A stretch of 64,000 nt of DNA from Pricia antarctica (GCA_011050085.1 DRGL01000040.1:82767-146766); one strand, 5' to 3'; positions 46,101 through 54,853 are shown, numbered from the stretch's first letter. Notes: generated by a model from the letters alone, not told the origin. Numbers and translations are program-made.

Positions 46101-49100
46101 GGCATTAAAGGCCGAAAAGCTATAATTAATGGCGAAACCCCCTAAATCATCCGGGTTAACCGGAACCATGAATGATGTAGTGTTTCCACTCAAATCAACG
46201 ACGTGCGTATCTACAATTTTAGTATTCTTTTCAATAAAAATAGAGACACTAAGTTCATCGGCAGCGGAGGAGACCTTGACCTCTACCATATCTCCAATCG
46301 AATACTTTTGTTTATCCGTCGTAATCTGAAACAGTTGCCGATCGGCCGATTTTTTATCCGATTCGCTGTATAGGGTAGTTTGCGCCAAAGCTTTGACTTC
46401 TTGTCCAAGGGCATCAGAGGTCTTTAATTCTATCAGATATTTACCGGAATCCCATTTTTTGCTTAATTTAAGTGGGACTTCGGTAGAAATTCCAGTATTG
46501 AAATCCGATTCCCAGACCAAGTCGCCTTTATCCCAAGTGGTAGGGTCATCTTCGTTGGCAATCGCCTCATGTGGGAAGCGCTTCTTAAAATCTTCTTTTT
46601 CCCAATTTTCGTAATCTGGAGCGGGCCAAGGTCTTGGTCGCAAAACATTGTCAGGTGCTTGCAGTTTATACATTTTGAGCGTACCTCGCGCTTTTATCGG
46701 CTGATTGTTGAGGTTATTCGTTACTAGGAATATCGTATCCGTTTTTTGCGCTTTATTCAATCGATCAGGTATTTCGATACTGGCGCTGATAGCATGGTAA
46801 CCAACGGAAACAATACTGGTAGCGCTATGGGTCTCTCCATTGATATCGGTAACATCTGCAGTTACCTCATATTGAAATGTCGGCAGGTCTTCTTTGGATA
46901 GACTGTTGTCGGGTAAGGCTTTAAAATTGATCTCATAGTTGCCGGATGCATCGGTCGCTGTTTCACCATGGGCAATTTCCTGAGGGATAGTTTTCACATA
47001 TGGGAAATGCCAATAATACCACATTGGAAAATAGACCACTCGCCTTACGCTATAAAGGACTTTAGCCTCGGTAATATTGCTTCCGGCGTAGGCGGTTGCT
47101 GAACCTCTAACGGTGATGCTGTCGTTTATACGAAAGGTTTCAGTTACCGGATCGAACGACGTCTCGAATTTGGGACGCTTGTATTCTTCAACGGAAAATG
47201 AGGTGTAGCCATTTACCGCCGTTTTTGTCGAAGTGACCTGTAACGAAAAATTACCGGTCAGTCCAGAATCAGGGAGGATGAATTCCCCTGCAAATGAGCC
47301 GTAATCATTGGTGATGAATTGCTGGGTTGCGACAGTTTGGCCATTTACATCCTTGAGATCGACCTGTACTTGGGTATTTTCGAGAATACTTGATTGCCCT
47401 TGACTTTTACGTACGGCTATTCCTTTAAAATAAAGCGGCTGACCCGGTCTATATATACTACGGTCTGTAATTAAAAAACAGGAATAGTCGTCGTTCGTTT
47501 GTTGTAAGTTGTACCGAGTGTCAATATAATACGGACCAAAAGTAGCTTTGTCATTTTCATGGGCGATAGTTACCGTAATATCTGAGCGATATTCTTTTGA
47601 CAGGGGGATGTTGATTATTCCATTGGTATCTGCGGTCAAGGTTTGTTTCAGATAGTCATTTTTATGATTTTTAAGATAGCTCAATTGAACCTTTACTTTT
47701 GAAACGGGATGCCCGTTCCTTCGATGTATCACCTGAAATTGATGGGCATCTGAAAGCTGTTTTGATACTAGGGCCATGTTGGTCACCTGTACTGGACTGA
47801 ACGCAAAGCTGTCCTCTTTGAACGTTGAGGTATCATCAATTAAGGGCGTAGCTAAAATCACGTACTGCCCGTTATCAAGGCCCGGAAGTAGTATTTCAAT
47901 GCTATGCATCTGATAATCTTCTTTATCTATTAGAGTTGCCTCCCACGTCTTTGCCACGGCAAGTTTTTGAAGAAATTCGCGTTGCTCTGAATCCTTATAA
48001 AGATTGTTCAGCTGATTCAGTTGCTTTTGGGATATGCTGAGAGCGCTTAGTCGCAGACCGCCCAGATTTTTATAGTTGACCAATAGTCGTGAATCTTCTT
48101 GTACGGGAACTATGGACTCGTTCTTTAGCTGAAGGTCGGCAGCTATAATTTCCGATTTCAAGGCTTCGCATTTTTTAGCTCCTCGGCTATTCGGAAATTG
48201 TGCAATTACCGAATCGCAAAGCGTCAAAGCTTCTTTTTGTTTCCATCGATTTTCGTCATTACTTTTTGGATCATAGGTGTTTCCCTGTTGTACGTACAGC
48301 TCGGCGATTTTATAAGTATAAAGTGCGGATACCTCGTGCTGACCTAAGTTTTCGGCAGAGTTTTTTAAAACTTCTAGGTATAGCTCTTCTTTGTCAGCGA
48401 ACACGGCTTTCTCATAGATAAACGCCAACCTTTCAATATCTACGTCGACAAGGGCATCTAAATCGGCATCTGGATAATGAAATTTCAGTAGGTCTTGATA
48501 GACTATCAGCGCTTTAGATTGTAAGGAGGTTCGGTCTTGGGTTTCTATTTTTTGCTGTGTAAATGTATAGGCCTCACTTAGGAGTTCTGGGTCGTCGATT
48601 TGAAATTGATCTGCCGGGCGGGTAATGTCACTTTCATCCGTTTTATAAAAATCAAGTGCGCTGTGGGCGAGCACATCGAATAGGGTAGGGCGGTATTTTT
48701 CGGAATCGGTTTGTGTATGTACTATTTCCTTGAAAGCTTTAAGTCCTGTGTTTTGGAGCTTTTCTTTATTTTTTAGGGATGCATCAAAATGAGCACTAAT
48801 TTCATAGAATAACGTTGTCAAATCCCAGGTTCGAAAGTCAGTGGAATCTACTTTGCTTTCCGTTTTGGTACGATCGTAAAATTTGTAGCGGTTTTGTTGA
48901 AAATATTGCCAATATAGGTTGGCCAAATAGCTTTCCAAAACATTCTTGGTAGGCGATTCGGCATTCTTGATTTCAAACCTAAAAGCATCGATGATATTCA
49001 ATTGAGCGTCTTCCTCTAAGATTAAGGCGTACTTTGATGTGAACAACAAAGCCTTTATAACTTGGGCGGAGTTCTTTTCCTTTTTTGCTTTCGCAGAAAT

Positions 49101-49262
49101 GATCTTGACTTGTTCCAAAGCGGATTTGGTAAGTTCATCCTTTTCAAGATTTGCTACTTTTTCCCAAAGAGAATCGTACGAATCTTTCGATGATTGTGCA
49201 TGACCTAACGAAAATGCCAAAATCAACATAGGTAAAATGAGAACTATTTTAGGATATTTCAT
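43122..49262 (-). CDS. Alpha-2-macroglobulin family protein with thioester motif
   Basis: A 2046-residue secreted protein with a Sec signal peptide (cut after LGHAQ) and no lipobox. The MG-domain series is seen from about residue 560 (SDRSIYRPGQPLYFKGI marks MG2/MG3), and the thioester sequence CNEQ (C1491, in YPYDCNEQTF) precedes the alpha-helical toroid domain (about 1480-1830). The family traps attacking proteases by a thioester-linked cage. An unusual part near 1190-1250 contains DLNGKVAGLEV and QVQIRKNLQ, which resembles a TonB-plug segment. A long N-terminal helical region (about 30-330) is rich in K/E. It is monocistronic, without the pbpC partner found next to it in proteobacteria. 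Confidence 0.92.
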   Translation of the reverse strand: MKYPKIVLILPMLILAFSLGHAQSSKDSYDSLWEKVANLEKDELTKSALEQVKIISAKAKKEKNSAQVIKALLFTSKYALILEEDAQLNIIDAFRFEIKNAESPTKNVLESYLANLYWQYFQQNRYKFYDRTKTESKVDSTDFRTWDLTTLFYEISAHFDASLKNKEKLQNTGLKAFKEIVHTQTDSEKYRPTLFDVLAHSALDFYKTDESDITRPADQFQIDDPELLSEAYTFTQQKIETQDRTSLQSKALIVYQDLLKFHYPDADLDALVDVDIERLAFIYEKAVFADKEELYLEVLKNSAENLGQHEVSALYTYKIAELYVQQGNTYDPKSNDENRWKQKEALTLCDSVIAQFPNSRGAKKCEALKSEIIAADLQLKNESIVPVQEDSRLLVNYKNLGGLRLSALSISQKQLNQLNNLYKDSEQREFLQKLAVAKTWEATLIDKEDYQMHSIEILLPGLDNGQYVILATPLIDDTSTFKEDSFAFSPVQVTNMALVSKQLSDAHQFQVIHRRNGHPVSKVKVQLSYLKNHKNDYLKQTLTADTNGIINIPLSKEYRSDITVTIAHENDKATFGPYYIDTRYNLQQTNDDYSCFLITDRSIYRPGQPLYFKGIAVRKSQGQSSILENTQVQVDLKDVNGQTVATQQFITNDYGSFAGEFILPDSGLTGNFSLQVTSTKTAVNGYTSFSVEEYKRPKFETSFDPVTETFRINDSITVRGSATAYAGSNITEAKVLYSVRRVVYFPMWYYWHFPYVKTIPQEIAHGETATDASGNYEINFKALPDNSLSKEDLPTFQYEVTADVTDINGETHSATSIVSVGYHAISASIEIPDRLNKAQKTDTIFLVTNNLNNQPIKARGTLKMYKLQAPDNVLRPRPWPAPDYENWEKEDFKKRFPHEAIANEDDPTTWDKGDLVWESDFNTGISTEVPLKLSKKWDSGKYLIELKTSDALGQEVKALAQTTLYSESDKKSADRQLFQITTDKQKYSIGDMVEVKVSSAADELSVSIFIEKNTKIVDTHVVDLSGNTTSFMVPVNPDDLGGFAINYSFSAFNAFTSGNIIIAVPYPKTDLTIETQTFRDKLAPGTDETWAFTIKGPKGDRVTAEFLASMYDASLDAFIPHDWLFNPLLQPTYYSRIYTNARESFGVTDFRTFLDNNVISYTAQSYDTFNWFQLYFGRAGYDLLSNGMIKRSANKGVMAIDMMENEEAVATSPARLEDDLNGKVAGLEVKTEEADENGTDFDQVQIRKNLQETAFFFPQLQTDSEGNVSFNFTTPEVLTKWKLQLLAHTKSLESAVRTLESVTQKDLMVIPNTPRFLREGDEITISSKIVNLTEKLLQGQAKLVLIDALTNIDISGELFISSSAEGAVNPWQQVEGIRNFKLDSMGNTQVSWRLNIPNGIQAIQYKIIASAGNYSDGEQNLLPVLTNRKLVTETLPMSVRSGQTKTFTLEKLKDNTSTTLQQHKLTLEITSNPAWFAVQALPYLMEYPYDCNEQTFARYYANALASHIANSNDRIQEVFKQWANSDALLSNLEKNEELKSILIQETPWVRDAQTETEQKKRIALLFNLDKMKNERNNALNKLRNGQSASGAWPWFNGGPDNRFITQHIVTGMGHLEKLITNTQGAAQSNALTVPSNSIESEKMLKNAIAYLDCEFLEEYAYMKNHSDDIDADHLSMIQIHYLYMRSFFSDIKISKKIEEATSYYKGQAKKYWNKKSLYPKGMLALAMYRMNEDNTANDILRSIKENSITSDEQGMYWKENKSSWYWHEAQIETQALMIEAFGEIQNNTKTIDDLKVWLLKNKQTNQWNTTKATTEAIYALLLQGSDWLSVGDAVDVVIGGMKMDPSQLEEVKIEAGTGYYKTSWNANDITPKMATVQLSKKGKGIAWGALYWQYFEQLDKITSADTPLRLKKKLFLKKNTDAGEELSEIIEDTDVKVGNLVRVRIELRADRDMEFLHMKDMRAAGFEPLNVLSQYKWQDGLGYYESTKDASTNFFFDYLPKGVYVFEYDLRVNNAGTFSNGITTIQSMYAPEFSSHSKGIRVKVVK

Positions 49263-49463
49263 TTCTGGAATATAGAATTAAAATTACACAACAAAGATTT
49301 ACAAAAGCTATGCCACGGGCAAGTATAAGGTAGTGGATAACACCTTTGGGTTAAGCAAAGGATTTGTGACTAATGACCGTTACCAACAAAATTTTCAAGT
49401 AGTTTACTTCGAACTGGCATGGCATTGAACTATCTCAGTCAAGGGAGAAATTGCAACAAATAA

Positions 49464-50249
49464 TTATAGTGACTTCAACAAACCGCCGTCTATCGGAATC
49501 TGGGTGCCAGTGATATAGGCTGCTTTGTCAGAGGCCAAAAATGCCACCAAATATCCATATTCCTTAGGTTCTCCAATTCGCTTGACGGGTACTTTTGACT
49601 CCATGTCAGAACGCACATCAGCTTGTGAAATACCCAATTGGTCCGCTTTTTTAGCGTTGAGCTGGTTAATACGGTCTGTATCAAAATACCCGGTCAGTAT
49701 GCTGTTCACTGTTATGTGATGCTCCCCTACATCACTGGCCAGCGATTTGGCCCAAGTAACCACTGCGGCGCGAATGGTATTCGAGAGTGCCAAATACGAC
49801 AATGGCTCTTTTACGGACACGGAGGCCACATTGATAATACGGCCCCATTTATTTTTTAGCATTTGTTTTAGGGCTAGTTCTGTGGTAAATACTACGGTCT
49901 TGAAAAGTAGATCAAAGGCTTCCTGGTAATCGGGGAGATTTTTTTCAAGGGTATTTCCGGCAGACGGCCCCTGTGTGTTATTGACGAGAATATCAATGGA
50001 ATGATTCTCGAAATACTCCGAAATTACTTTCTTATAGTCATTGAAATTCGAAAAATCGACTACCAAATAGCTATGTATTTGCCCATTTTCGGTATCGAGA
50101 TCGTCTACAAGTGCCTTCAGTTTATTTTCGCTATGTGACATCACGGTTATGCTGGCCCCACTTTTCGCGAGTTGTATGGCTATGGCTCTGCCGATTCCGC
50201 TACTACTGCCACCGATAAGGGCGGTCTTATTTTTTAAGGATACGTTCAT
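49464..50249 (-). CDS. Atypical short-chain dehydrogenase/reductase
   Basis: A 261-residue Rossmann-fold SDR with the cofactor motif GGSSSGIG (13-20), NNTQGP (90-95, for NNAG) and the serine region NVASVS (S143). The classical YxxxK pair is not found: the helix normally starting with Tyr-x3-Lys reads SNTIRAAV, with Ser156 at the Tyr position and Arg160 at the Lys position (Tyr152 lies 4 residues earlier). This LSN-x2-R variant is known in a group of annotated SDRs, so it may be active by another mechanism. It overlaps nothing and lies 9 nt downstream of a small cupin gene on the same strand, suggesting co-transcription. Substrate unknown. Confidence 0.85.
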   Translation of the reverse strand: MNVSLKNKTALIGGSSSGIGRAIAIQLAKSGASITVMSHSENKLKALVDDLDTENGQIHSYLVVDFSNFNDYKKVISEYFENHSIDILVNNTQGPSAGNTLEKNLPDYQEAFDLLFKTVVFTTELALKQMLKNKWGRIINVASVSVKEPLSYLALSNTIRAAVVTWAKSLASDVGEHHITVNSILTGYFDTDRINQLNAKKADQLGISQADVRSDMESKVPVKRIGEPKEYGYLVAFLASDKAAYITGTQIPIDGGLLKSL

Positions 50250-50258
50250 GACATGATA

Positions 50259-50576
50259 TTATTTATAGGCTTCCCTTACCGGACTGAAAACATCCATAAG
50301 TTTGCAAGGCGTCAAGGCCTTTCCACTATGTTTTTTATGAGGTGCAATTATCACGATATCTCCCGGATGGTAGACTTTGGTATATCCTTCTAGGGTGAAT
50401 TCGAACTTTCCTTCCATAACGTGCATAACCTGTTCGTTCATATGGGAATGTTCTTGTACGCTAGCCCCATTTTCTACTTCCCAAAAAACGATACTCATCT
50501 TTTCGGTATGTACCAATTTGCCGTGTAGGCCTGGCATAATTTCTTTGGATGGGATTGTGGCGAGGTTAAGATGCAT
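50259..50576 (-). CDS. Small cupin-domain protein
   Basis: A 105-residue single-domain cupin. Cupin motif 1 is recognisable as EHSHMNEQVMHVMEGKFEFTL (around residues 38-58, with the usual HxH, E, and G positions) and motif 2 as PGDIVIIAPHKKHSGKAL (with G-D-...-H). The His and Glu pattern would bind a metal, but with this short length it could be a sensor or isomerase as well as a dioxygenase-like enzyme. It is 9 nt upstream of the atypical SDR gene in transcription order, so both may act in one small catabolic pathway. Function unknown. Confidence 0.85.
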   Translation of the reverse strand: MHLNLATIPSKEIMPGLHGKLVHTEKMSIVFWEVENGASVQEHSHMNEQVMHVMEGKFEFTLEGYTKVYHPGDIVIIAPHKKHSGKALTPCKLMDVFSPVREAYK

Positions 50577-50942
50577 GTTTAATTGCGTTAGTTGTTTTGA
50601 AAATCCTACAGAACTGCCAAAGTTTCATTTAAACCATATAAAAATCCCAATACAAATGCTTTTCATTTTGAATATATCGCATTTTATTTTTGTGAAATCT
50701 TTGCTATTACAATGGCAATTCATATTTGTTGTACAGAGGTACAATCGATTTCTTAAATGCCTTGATTTTCACAAACATTTAAAAAAATTAAAGATATGGA
50801 ATAATAAGAATGATTTTCCTATTTGCCGAAAGTGAGCCAATAATTAAAGAAACCTTGGCATTCAACACTTGCAAGTTTTTGCCTTAAAATTAAACGAGTT
50901 TTATGAAGTGGGAAGGCAACACCAAGTTCCACGCCAATACCA

Positions 50943-51227
50943 TCAATTCAAAAAATTCGTAACCTCTAACGCTTCCTCATAGTTTCCGGTAACTTTTAAA
51001 GATGGTCAAATTTTTCGTAGGAGGTTTCGCCAAGGCGTAATTTGATGGCCTTCAATAGTCTTTTATAGAACTTGCCGCCTTGCTTGGAAGCGTTTTTATT
51101 CGAAGGACTACTCTAATATTTTACCAGTCATCCGTATCAAATTAGTTATATTTTTAGGCTTTTCGTTGGATTTTTTAGAGGATAAACAAGCGGTGGAACA
51201 GCAATCAATTTCTTTGTATTCTATACC
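50943..51227 (-). pseudogene. Possible decayed minus-strand gene of unknown family
   Basis: Three consecutive minus-strand frames with coding-like composition follow one another, each ended by a stop: 51227-51108 (contains KSNEKPKNITNLIRMTGKIL), 51112-50996 (contains KQGGKFYKRLLKAIKLRLGE), and 51005-50943 (contains KVTGNYEEALEVTNFLN). Joined by two frameshifts they would encode about 95 residues. I recognise no family, and short plus-strand frames here are also open, so this may be chance. The region lies in the longest gene-poor gap in the window. Confidence 0.28.
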
Positions 51228-51320
51228 TCATTCAATTATCTAGACGCTAGAAGTGCCATATTGATAATTCCCTATACTTTTTTCCCTTGCTACCTAGAGA
51301 CAGATTATATCACCCTTTGC

Positions 51321-51328
51321 TATCTTTG
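51321..51328 (+). promoter_or_regulatory. Candidate -7 box (TATCTTTG) for mpl
   Basis: TATCTTTG lies 16 nt before the mpl ATG at 51345 and matches TAnnTTTG. Confidence 0.5.
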
Positions 51329-51344
51329 GCCAAAATAAACAAAA

Positions 51345-52718
51345 ATGCAAATCCATTTTATAGCCATCGGCGGCAGCGCAATGCACAATTTGGCCTTAGC
51401 ACTCGAGCACAAGGGTTACGAAATTACGGGTAGTGACGACGTTATATTTGAGCCTTCGAAAGGACGTTTGGAGGAAAAGGGATTGCTGCCTGAAAAATTT
51501 GGGTGGTTTCCTGAGAAGATTCATGGTTCGCTTGATGCTGTTATTTTGGGTATGCATGCCAAACCCGATAATCCAGAACTTTTGCGGGCGCAGGAAATGG
51601 GATTAAAAATTTATTCCTACCCTGAATTCCTTTACGAGCAGTCTAAAAACAAGACTCGGGTAGTAATTGGGGGAAGTCACGGTAAGACTACAATAACCTC
51701 GATGATTTTGCACGTGCTGGAATATCACCATCGAAAGGTCGATTATATGGTCGGCGCTCAACTGGAAGGCTTTGACAGAATGGTACACCTTACCGATGAA
51801 AACGAGTTTATAATATTGGAAGGAGATGAATACCTTTCCTCTCCCATTGATAGACGGCCAAAATTCCACCTATACAAACCTAATATAGCTTTGTTGAGTG
51901 GGATCGCGTGGGATCATATCAATGTATTCCCAACCTTTGAAAACTATGTGGAACAATTTAGGATTTTTGTAGATAGTATCGTAAAAGGTGGAAGTATAAC
52001 CTATAATGTAGAAGATCCGGAAGTAAGGAAAGTTGTCGAGGCCTCTGAAAATGCCATCCGAAAATTACCGTATACCACACCGCACTACGAGGTTCAAGAT
52101 GGTCAGACGCTGCTAGAAACCCCCGAAGGCCTGATGCCCATCGAGGTATTCGGAAAACACAACTTGAGCAACCTCGCCGGTGCAAAGTGGATTTGCCAAA
52201 ACGTGGGTGTTGACGAAGCGGATTTTTACCAGGCCATTGCAACCTTTTCGGGCGCGTCAAAACGCCTGGAAAAATTGGCCGAGGGAAAATCGAGTGTGCT
52301 CTACAAAGATTTTGCACATTCCCCTAGTAAAGTGGCGGCTACCACCAAAGCGGTAAAAGAACAATATCCAGAAAGAAAATTGATTGCTTGCCTAGAATTA
52401 CACACCTACAGTAGTTTCGAACCAGAGTTTTTAAAAGGCTATAAAGGGGCTTTGGATGCCGCTGATATCGCAAGCGTTTTTTATTTGCCAGAGTCGGTTG
52501 CCATTAAAAAGCTTGACCCCGTCAATCCAGAACAAATTTTAGAGGCTTTTGAACGTACAGATTTGAAAATATTTACGGATGCCTCCGATTTCAAGGACTT
52601 TATTTTTACACAAGATTATGCGGATTGTGTTTTGTTGCTGATGAGTTCCGGTAATTATGGGATGTTGGATTTGAAGGCAGTTGGAGAATTAGTGAGTGGT
52701 GCTAAAAATCGTCAATAA
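51345..52718 (+). CDS. mpl: UDP-N-acetylmuramate:L-alanyl-gamma-D-glutamyl-meso-diaminopimelate ligase
   Basis: A 457-residue Mur ligase-family enzyme that reattaches the recycled tripeptide to UDP-MurNAc. The N-terminal MurC-like domain begins IHFIAIGGSAMHNLAL, the ATP site is GGSHGKTT (109-116), and the central segment HLYKPNIALLSGIAWDHINVFP is typical. The ligase C-terminal domain holds KDFAHSPSKVAATTKAV, a known Mpl signature (DFAHHPTA in MurC). Mpl rather than MurC is favoured by the initial segment and length. It has its own promoter box and is followed by radC. Confidence 0.93.
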   Translation: MQIHFIAIGGSAMHNLALALEHKGYEITGSDDVIFEPSKGRLEEKGLLPEKFGWFPEKIHGSLDAVILGMHAKPDNPELLRAQEMGLKIYSYPEFLYEQSKNKTRVVIGGSHGKTTITSMILHVLEYHHRKVDYMVGAQLEGFDRMVHLTDENEFIILEGDEYLSSPIDRRPKFHLYKPNIALLSGIAWDHINVFPTFENYVEQFRIFVDSIVKGGSITYNVEDPEVRKVVEASENAIRKLPYTTPHYEVQDGQTLLETPEGLMPIEVFGKHNLSNLAGAKWICQNVGVDEADFYQAIATFSGASKRLEKLAEGKSSVLYKDFAHSPSKVAATTKAVKEQYPERKLIACLELHTYSSFEPEFLKGYKGALDAADIASVFYLPESVAIKKLDPVNPEQILEAFERTDLKIFTDASDFKDFIFTQDYADCVLLLMSSGNYGMLDLKAVGELVSGAKNRQ

Positions 52719-52753
52719 ATAATTTAGGGGTAATAACCTGCCTAAACTTAGCG

Positions 52754-52777
52754 TTAACTAGTACTGTTTAACTAGTA
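52754..52777. repeat. Direct repeat of TTAACTAGTA before radC
   Basis: TTAACTAGTA occurs at 52754-52763 and again at 52768-52777 (period 14 nt), each with the palindromic core ACTAGT. It ends 11 nt before the radC ATG, a position suitable for an operator. Confidence 0.45.
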
Positions 52778-52788
52778 AGACGAATCCT

Positions 52789-53487
52789 ATGCCGCAAAAA
52801 CAAGCCTCTTTCTCCATAAAAAATTGGTCTGACGACGATAAACCTCGGGAGAAGTTGGTGCAAAAGGGAAAATCTTCCCTTTCCGATGCTGAGTTGGTTG
52901 CTATTCTTATCGGTTCAGGGAGCAGAAACGAGAGCGCAGTAGCCCTTTCAAAAAAGATTTTGGCCTCCGTTGAAAATAATCTAAACGAATTAGGAAAATT
53001 ATCGTTAAAACAACTTATGGAATTTCATGGCATTGGTGAAGCAAAAGCGGTTACCATTGTGGCCGCCCTTGAAATCGGACGTCGGAGAAGGGGGTCTGAC
53101 TTTCAAAAAACTACTAAAATCGGCAGTAGCAGAGACGCTTTTAATCTATTGCAACCACGAATCGGGGATTTAGCACACGAGGAGTTTTGGATTCTCTATT
53201 TAAATAATGCCAATAAGGTTTTGCACAGTGCGCTACTCAGTAAGGGTGGACTCACCGGCACCCTTGTAGATGTGCGGATAGTGATGCGGCAAGCGCTCGA
53301 ATTAGGTGCCGTAGCTTTGGTGCTCGCACATAACCATCCCTCAGGCACCTTGAGGCCTAGCAAAGGGGACAGGGATGTTACGACAAAGGTAAAACAGGCC
53401 GCTCTGGCTTTGGATATTACTATCTTAGATCATATTATTGTTACCGAAAAAGACTATTTCAGCTTTGCCGACGAGGGGGTCTTATAA
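52789..53487 (+). CDS. radC: RadC family JAB-domain protein
   Basis: A 232-residue RadC-like protein (DUF2466). The N-terminal helix-hairpin-helix region reads LMEFHGIGEAKAVTIVAALEIGRR, followed by the JAMM/MPN metal motif HNHPSGTLRPSKGD (H-x-H-x10-D) after the upstream Glu in the EEFWILYLNNANK region. Role is unsettled, despite the older name linking it to DNA repair. It lies between mpl and a DUF7033 gene. A tandem direct repeat sits just upstream. Confidence 0.95.
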   Translation: MPQKQASFSIKNWSDDDKPREKLVQKGKSSLSDAELVAILIGSGSRNESAVALSKKILASVENNLNELGKLSLKQLMEFHGIGEAKAVTIVAALEIGRRRRGSDFQKTTKIGSSRDAFNLLQPRIGDLAHEEFWILYLNNANKVLHSALLSKGGLTGTLVDVRIVMRQALELGAVALVLAHNHPSGTLRPSKGDRDVTTKVKQAALALDITILDHIIVTEKDYFSFADEGVL

Positions 53488-53543
53488 ACGACTATTATCA
53501 ACTTAACAAGCTAGTTTTTGTACTTTCGTGGTTTTGAATGACT

Positions 53544-54839
53544 ATGCTGCTAATTTACACCCATAAGATTACGCCACGCTTCACCTATACCATGAAGCAG
53601 ATATGTACGCGAATTTTAGGTTTAGATATTTCCTTCACCACCAAGGTAGAAGATTTTATTAAACATACTGGGCCAAAGATTACCTACACCAAGCAGCCGC
53701 TACAAAACGAGTTTTTCATCCGTAGTAATGACCTTCTTTTCGAACAAGGCGTTAATGATTTTGAAGTCAAAATTTTTGAATGGGAGGGAATACCCTGTTT
53801 TTTTTCTGCAGGGGAACGCAGCAATATCCCTTTTGATATTTTTTCCGCTAGTTTTTATATGTTGAGTCGTTATGAAGAATATCTCCCTCATGTAAAGGAC
53901 CTTCACGGTAGATTCCCCTCTAGGGAAAGCCTTGCTTACCAACGTAAATTTTTGCAATTGCCTGTTGTTGATATTTGGGCCTATAAATTGTTGGAGGCCC
54001 TTGAAGAGAAATTTCCTGAATTGGAACGCAAGTCAAGGGAGTATTCCTATACTTCGGTAATAGATGTCAATACCTCCCACGCCTTTGCGCATAGGGGGTT
54101 CGTTAGAACTGTATCAGGTCTCGTCTATGATTTGGCCTCATTGAAATTAGGTCGTGTAGCTGAACGCATAAAGGTGTGGCTATACCCAAAGAAAGATCCG
54201 TACGATAATTTCTCGTTTCTTATCCAATTGCATAAGAAGAATGCAATAAAAAGCCTTTATTTCTTTCAGATGGCTACCTATTCGACCTACGATAAAAATG
54301 TCTCTCCGAATAGTAACAGTTTTCGATTTTTGATCAAGTCCATTGCTGACTATAGCAAGGTGGCCCTAGCCGCTTCTTACAGCTCATTCGACAGCTTTGA
54401 TTTGCTCATGAAGGAGAAGAAAAGGCTGAGCGGTGTTATAAACAGGCCGATAGATACCTGTCGGATGCGTTATAATAGAACCAATCTTCCCGATACCTAT
54501 CGCACCTTGATAGATGCGGGCTTCAGTGACGACTATACCATGGGCTATACCCACGAACCCGGATTTCGTGCCGGTACCTGCACTCCATTTTTTTTTTATG
54601 ATTTGAATCTAGAAATACAGCAGCCCATTCGAATACATCCTTTTACATTTCACGATTATGCGTTTATAAAAGAAGGCACGAAGGAGATTATTATAAAGCG
54701 TATAGATGCCCTGTATCAAGAGGTAAAAAAAGTGAACGGTCATTTTGTTTCCATTTTTTCAAATGAAAATTTGGGATCCGAGCACAAGGTCGACTGGAAA
54801 GAGCTGTACAGCTACGTGCTAAAAAAGTACGCCAACTAA
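53544..54839 (+). CDS. DUF7033 family (polysaccharide deacetylase-like) protein
   Basis: About 431 residues; two ATGs (53538 and 53544) are possible and I prefer the second, which gives the family start LLIYTHKITPR. The N-terminal part (about 1-110) is the DUF7033 domain, with the SFTTKVEDFIKHTGPKITYTKQPL segment; the rest resembles the NodB polysaccharide-deacetylase fold seen in family members (TSVIDVNTSHAFAHRG for the first motif, DDYTMGYTHEPGFRAGT for the later one), but the usual metal-binding DxxxHH is not clear. It is 14 nt before a HAD phosphatase gene on the same strand. Substrate unknown. Confidence 0.8.
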   Translation: MLLIYTHKITPRFTYTMKQICTRILGLDISFTTKVEDFIKHTGPKITYTKQPLQNEFFIRSNDLLFEQGVNDFEVKIFEWEGIPCFFSAGERSNIPFDIFSASFYMLSRYEEYLPHVKDLHGRFPSRESLAYQRKFLQLPVVDIWAYKLLEALEEKFPELERKSREYSYTSVIDVNTSHAFAHRGFVRTVSGLVYDLASLKLGRVAERIKVWLYPKKDPYDNFSFLIQLHKKNAIKSLYFFQMATYSTYDKNVSPNSNSFRFLIKSIADYSKVALAASYSSFDSFDLLMKEKKRLSGVINRPIDTCRMRYNRTNLPDTYRTLIDAGFSDDYTMGYTHEPGFRAGTCTPFFFYDLNLEIQQPIRIHPFTFHDYAFIKEGTKEIIIKRIDALYQEVKKVNGHFVSIFSNENLGSEHKVDWKELYSYVLKKYAN

Positions 54840-54853
54840 ATGCTTGCCGCACT

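Larger units (their letters stand above)
50577..51344. other. 768-nt gene-poor gap, possibly holding a decayed gene
   Basis: No intact open frame of credible coding quality lies here. The stretch 50943-51227 on the minus strand looks like a broken gene (see separate entry). Around 50729-50744 a perfect TTGTAC-AGAG-GTACAA palindrome occurs, about 150 nt upstream of the cupin gene. Confidence 0.5.

Noticed and set aside
50377..50835. 152-codon plus-strand frame
   Set aside because: Mostly antisense to the cupin gene; the rest is AT-rich non-coding DNA with no family resemblance.
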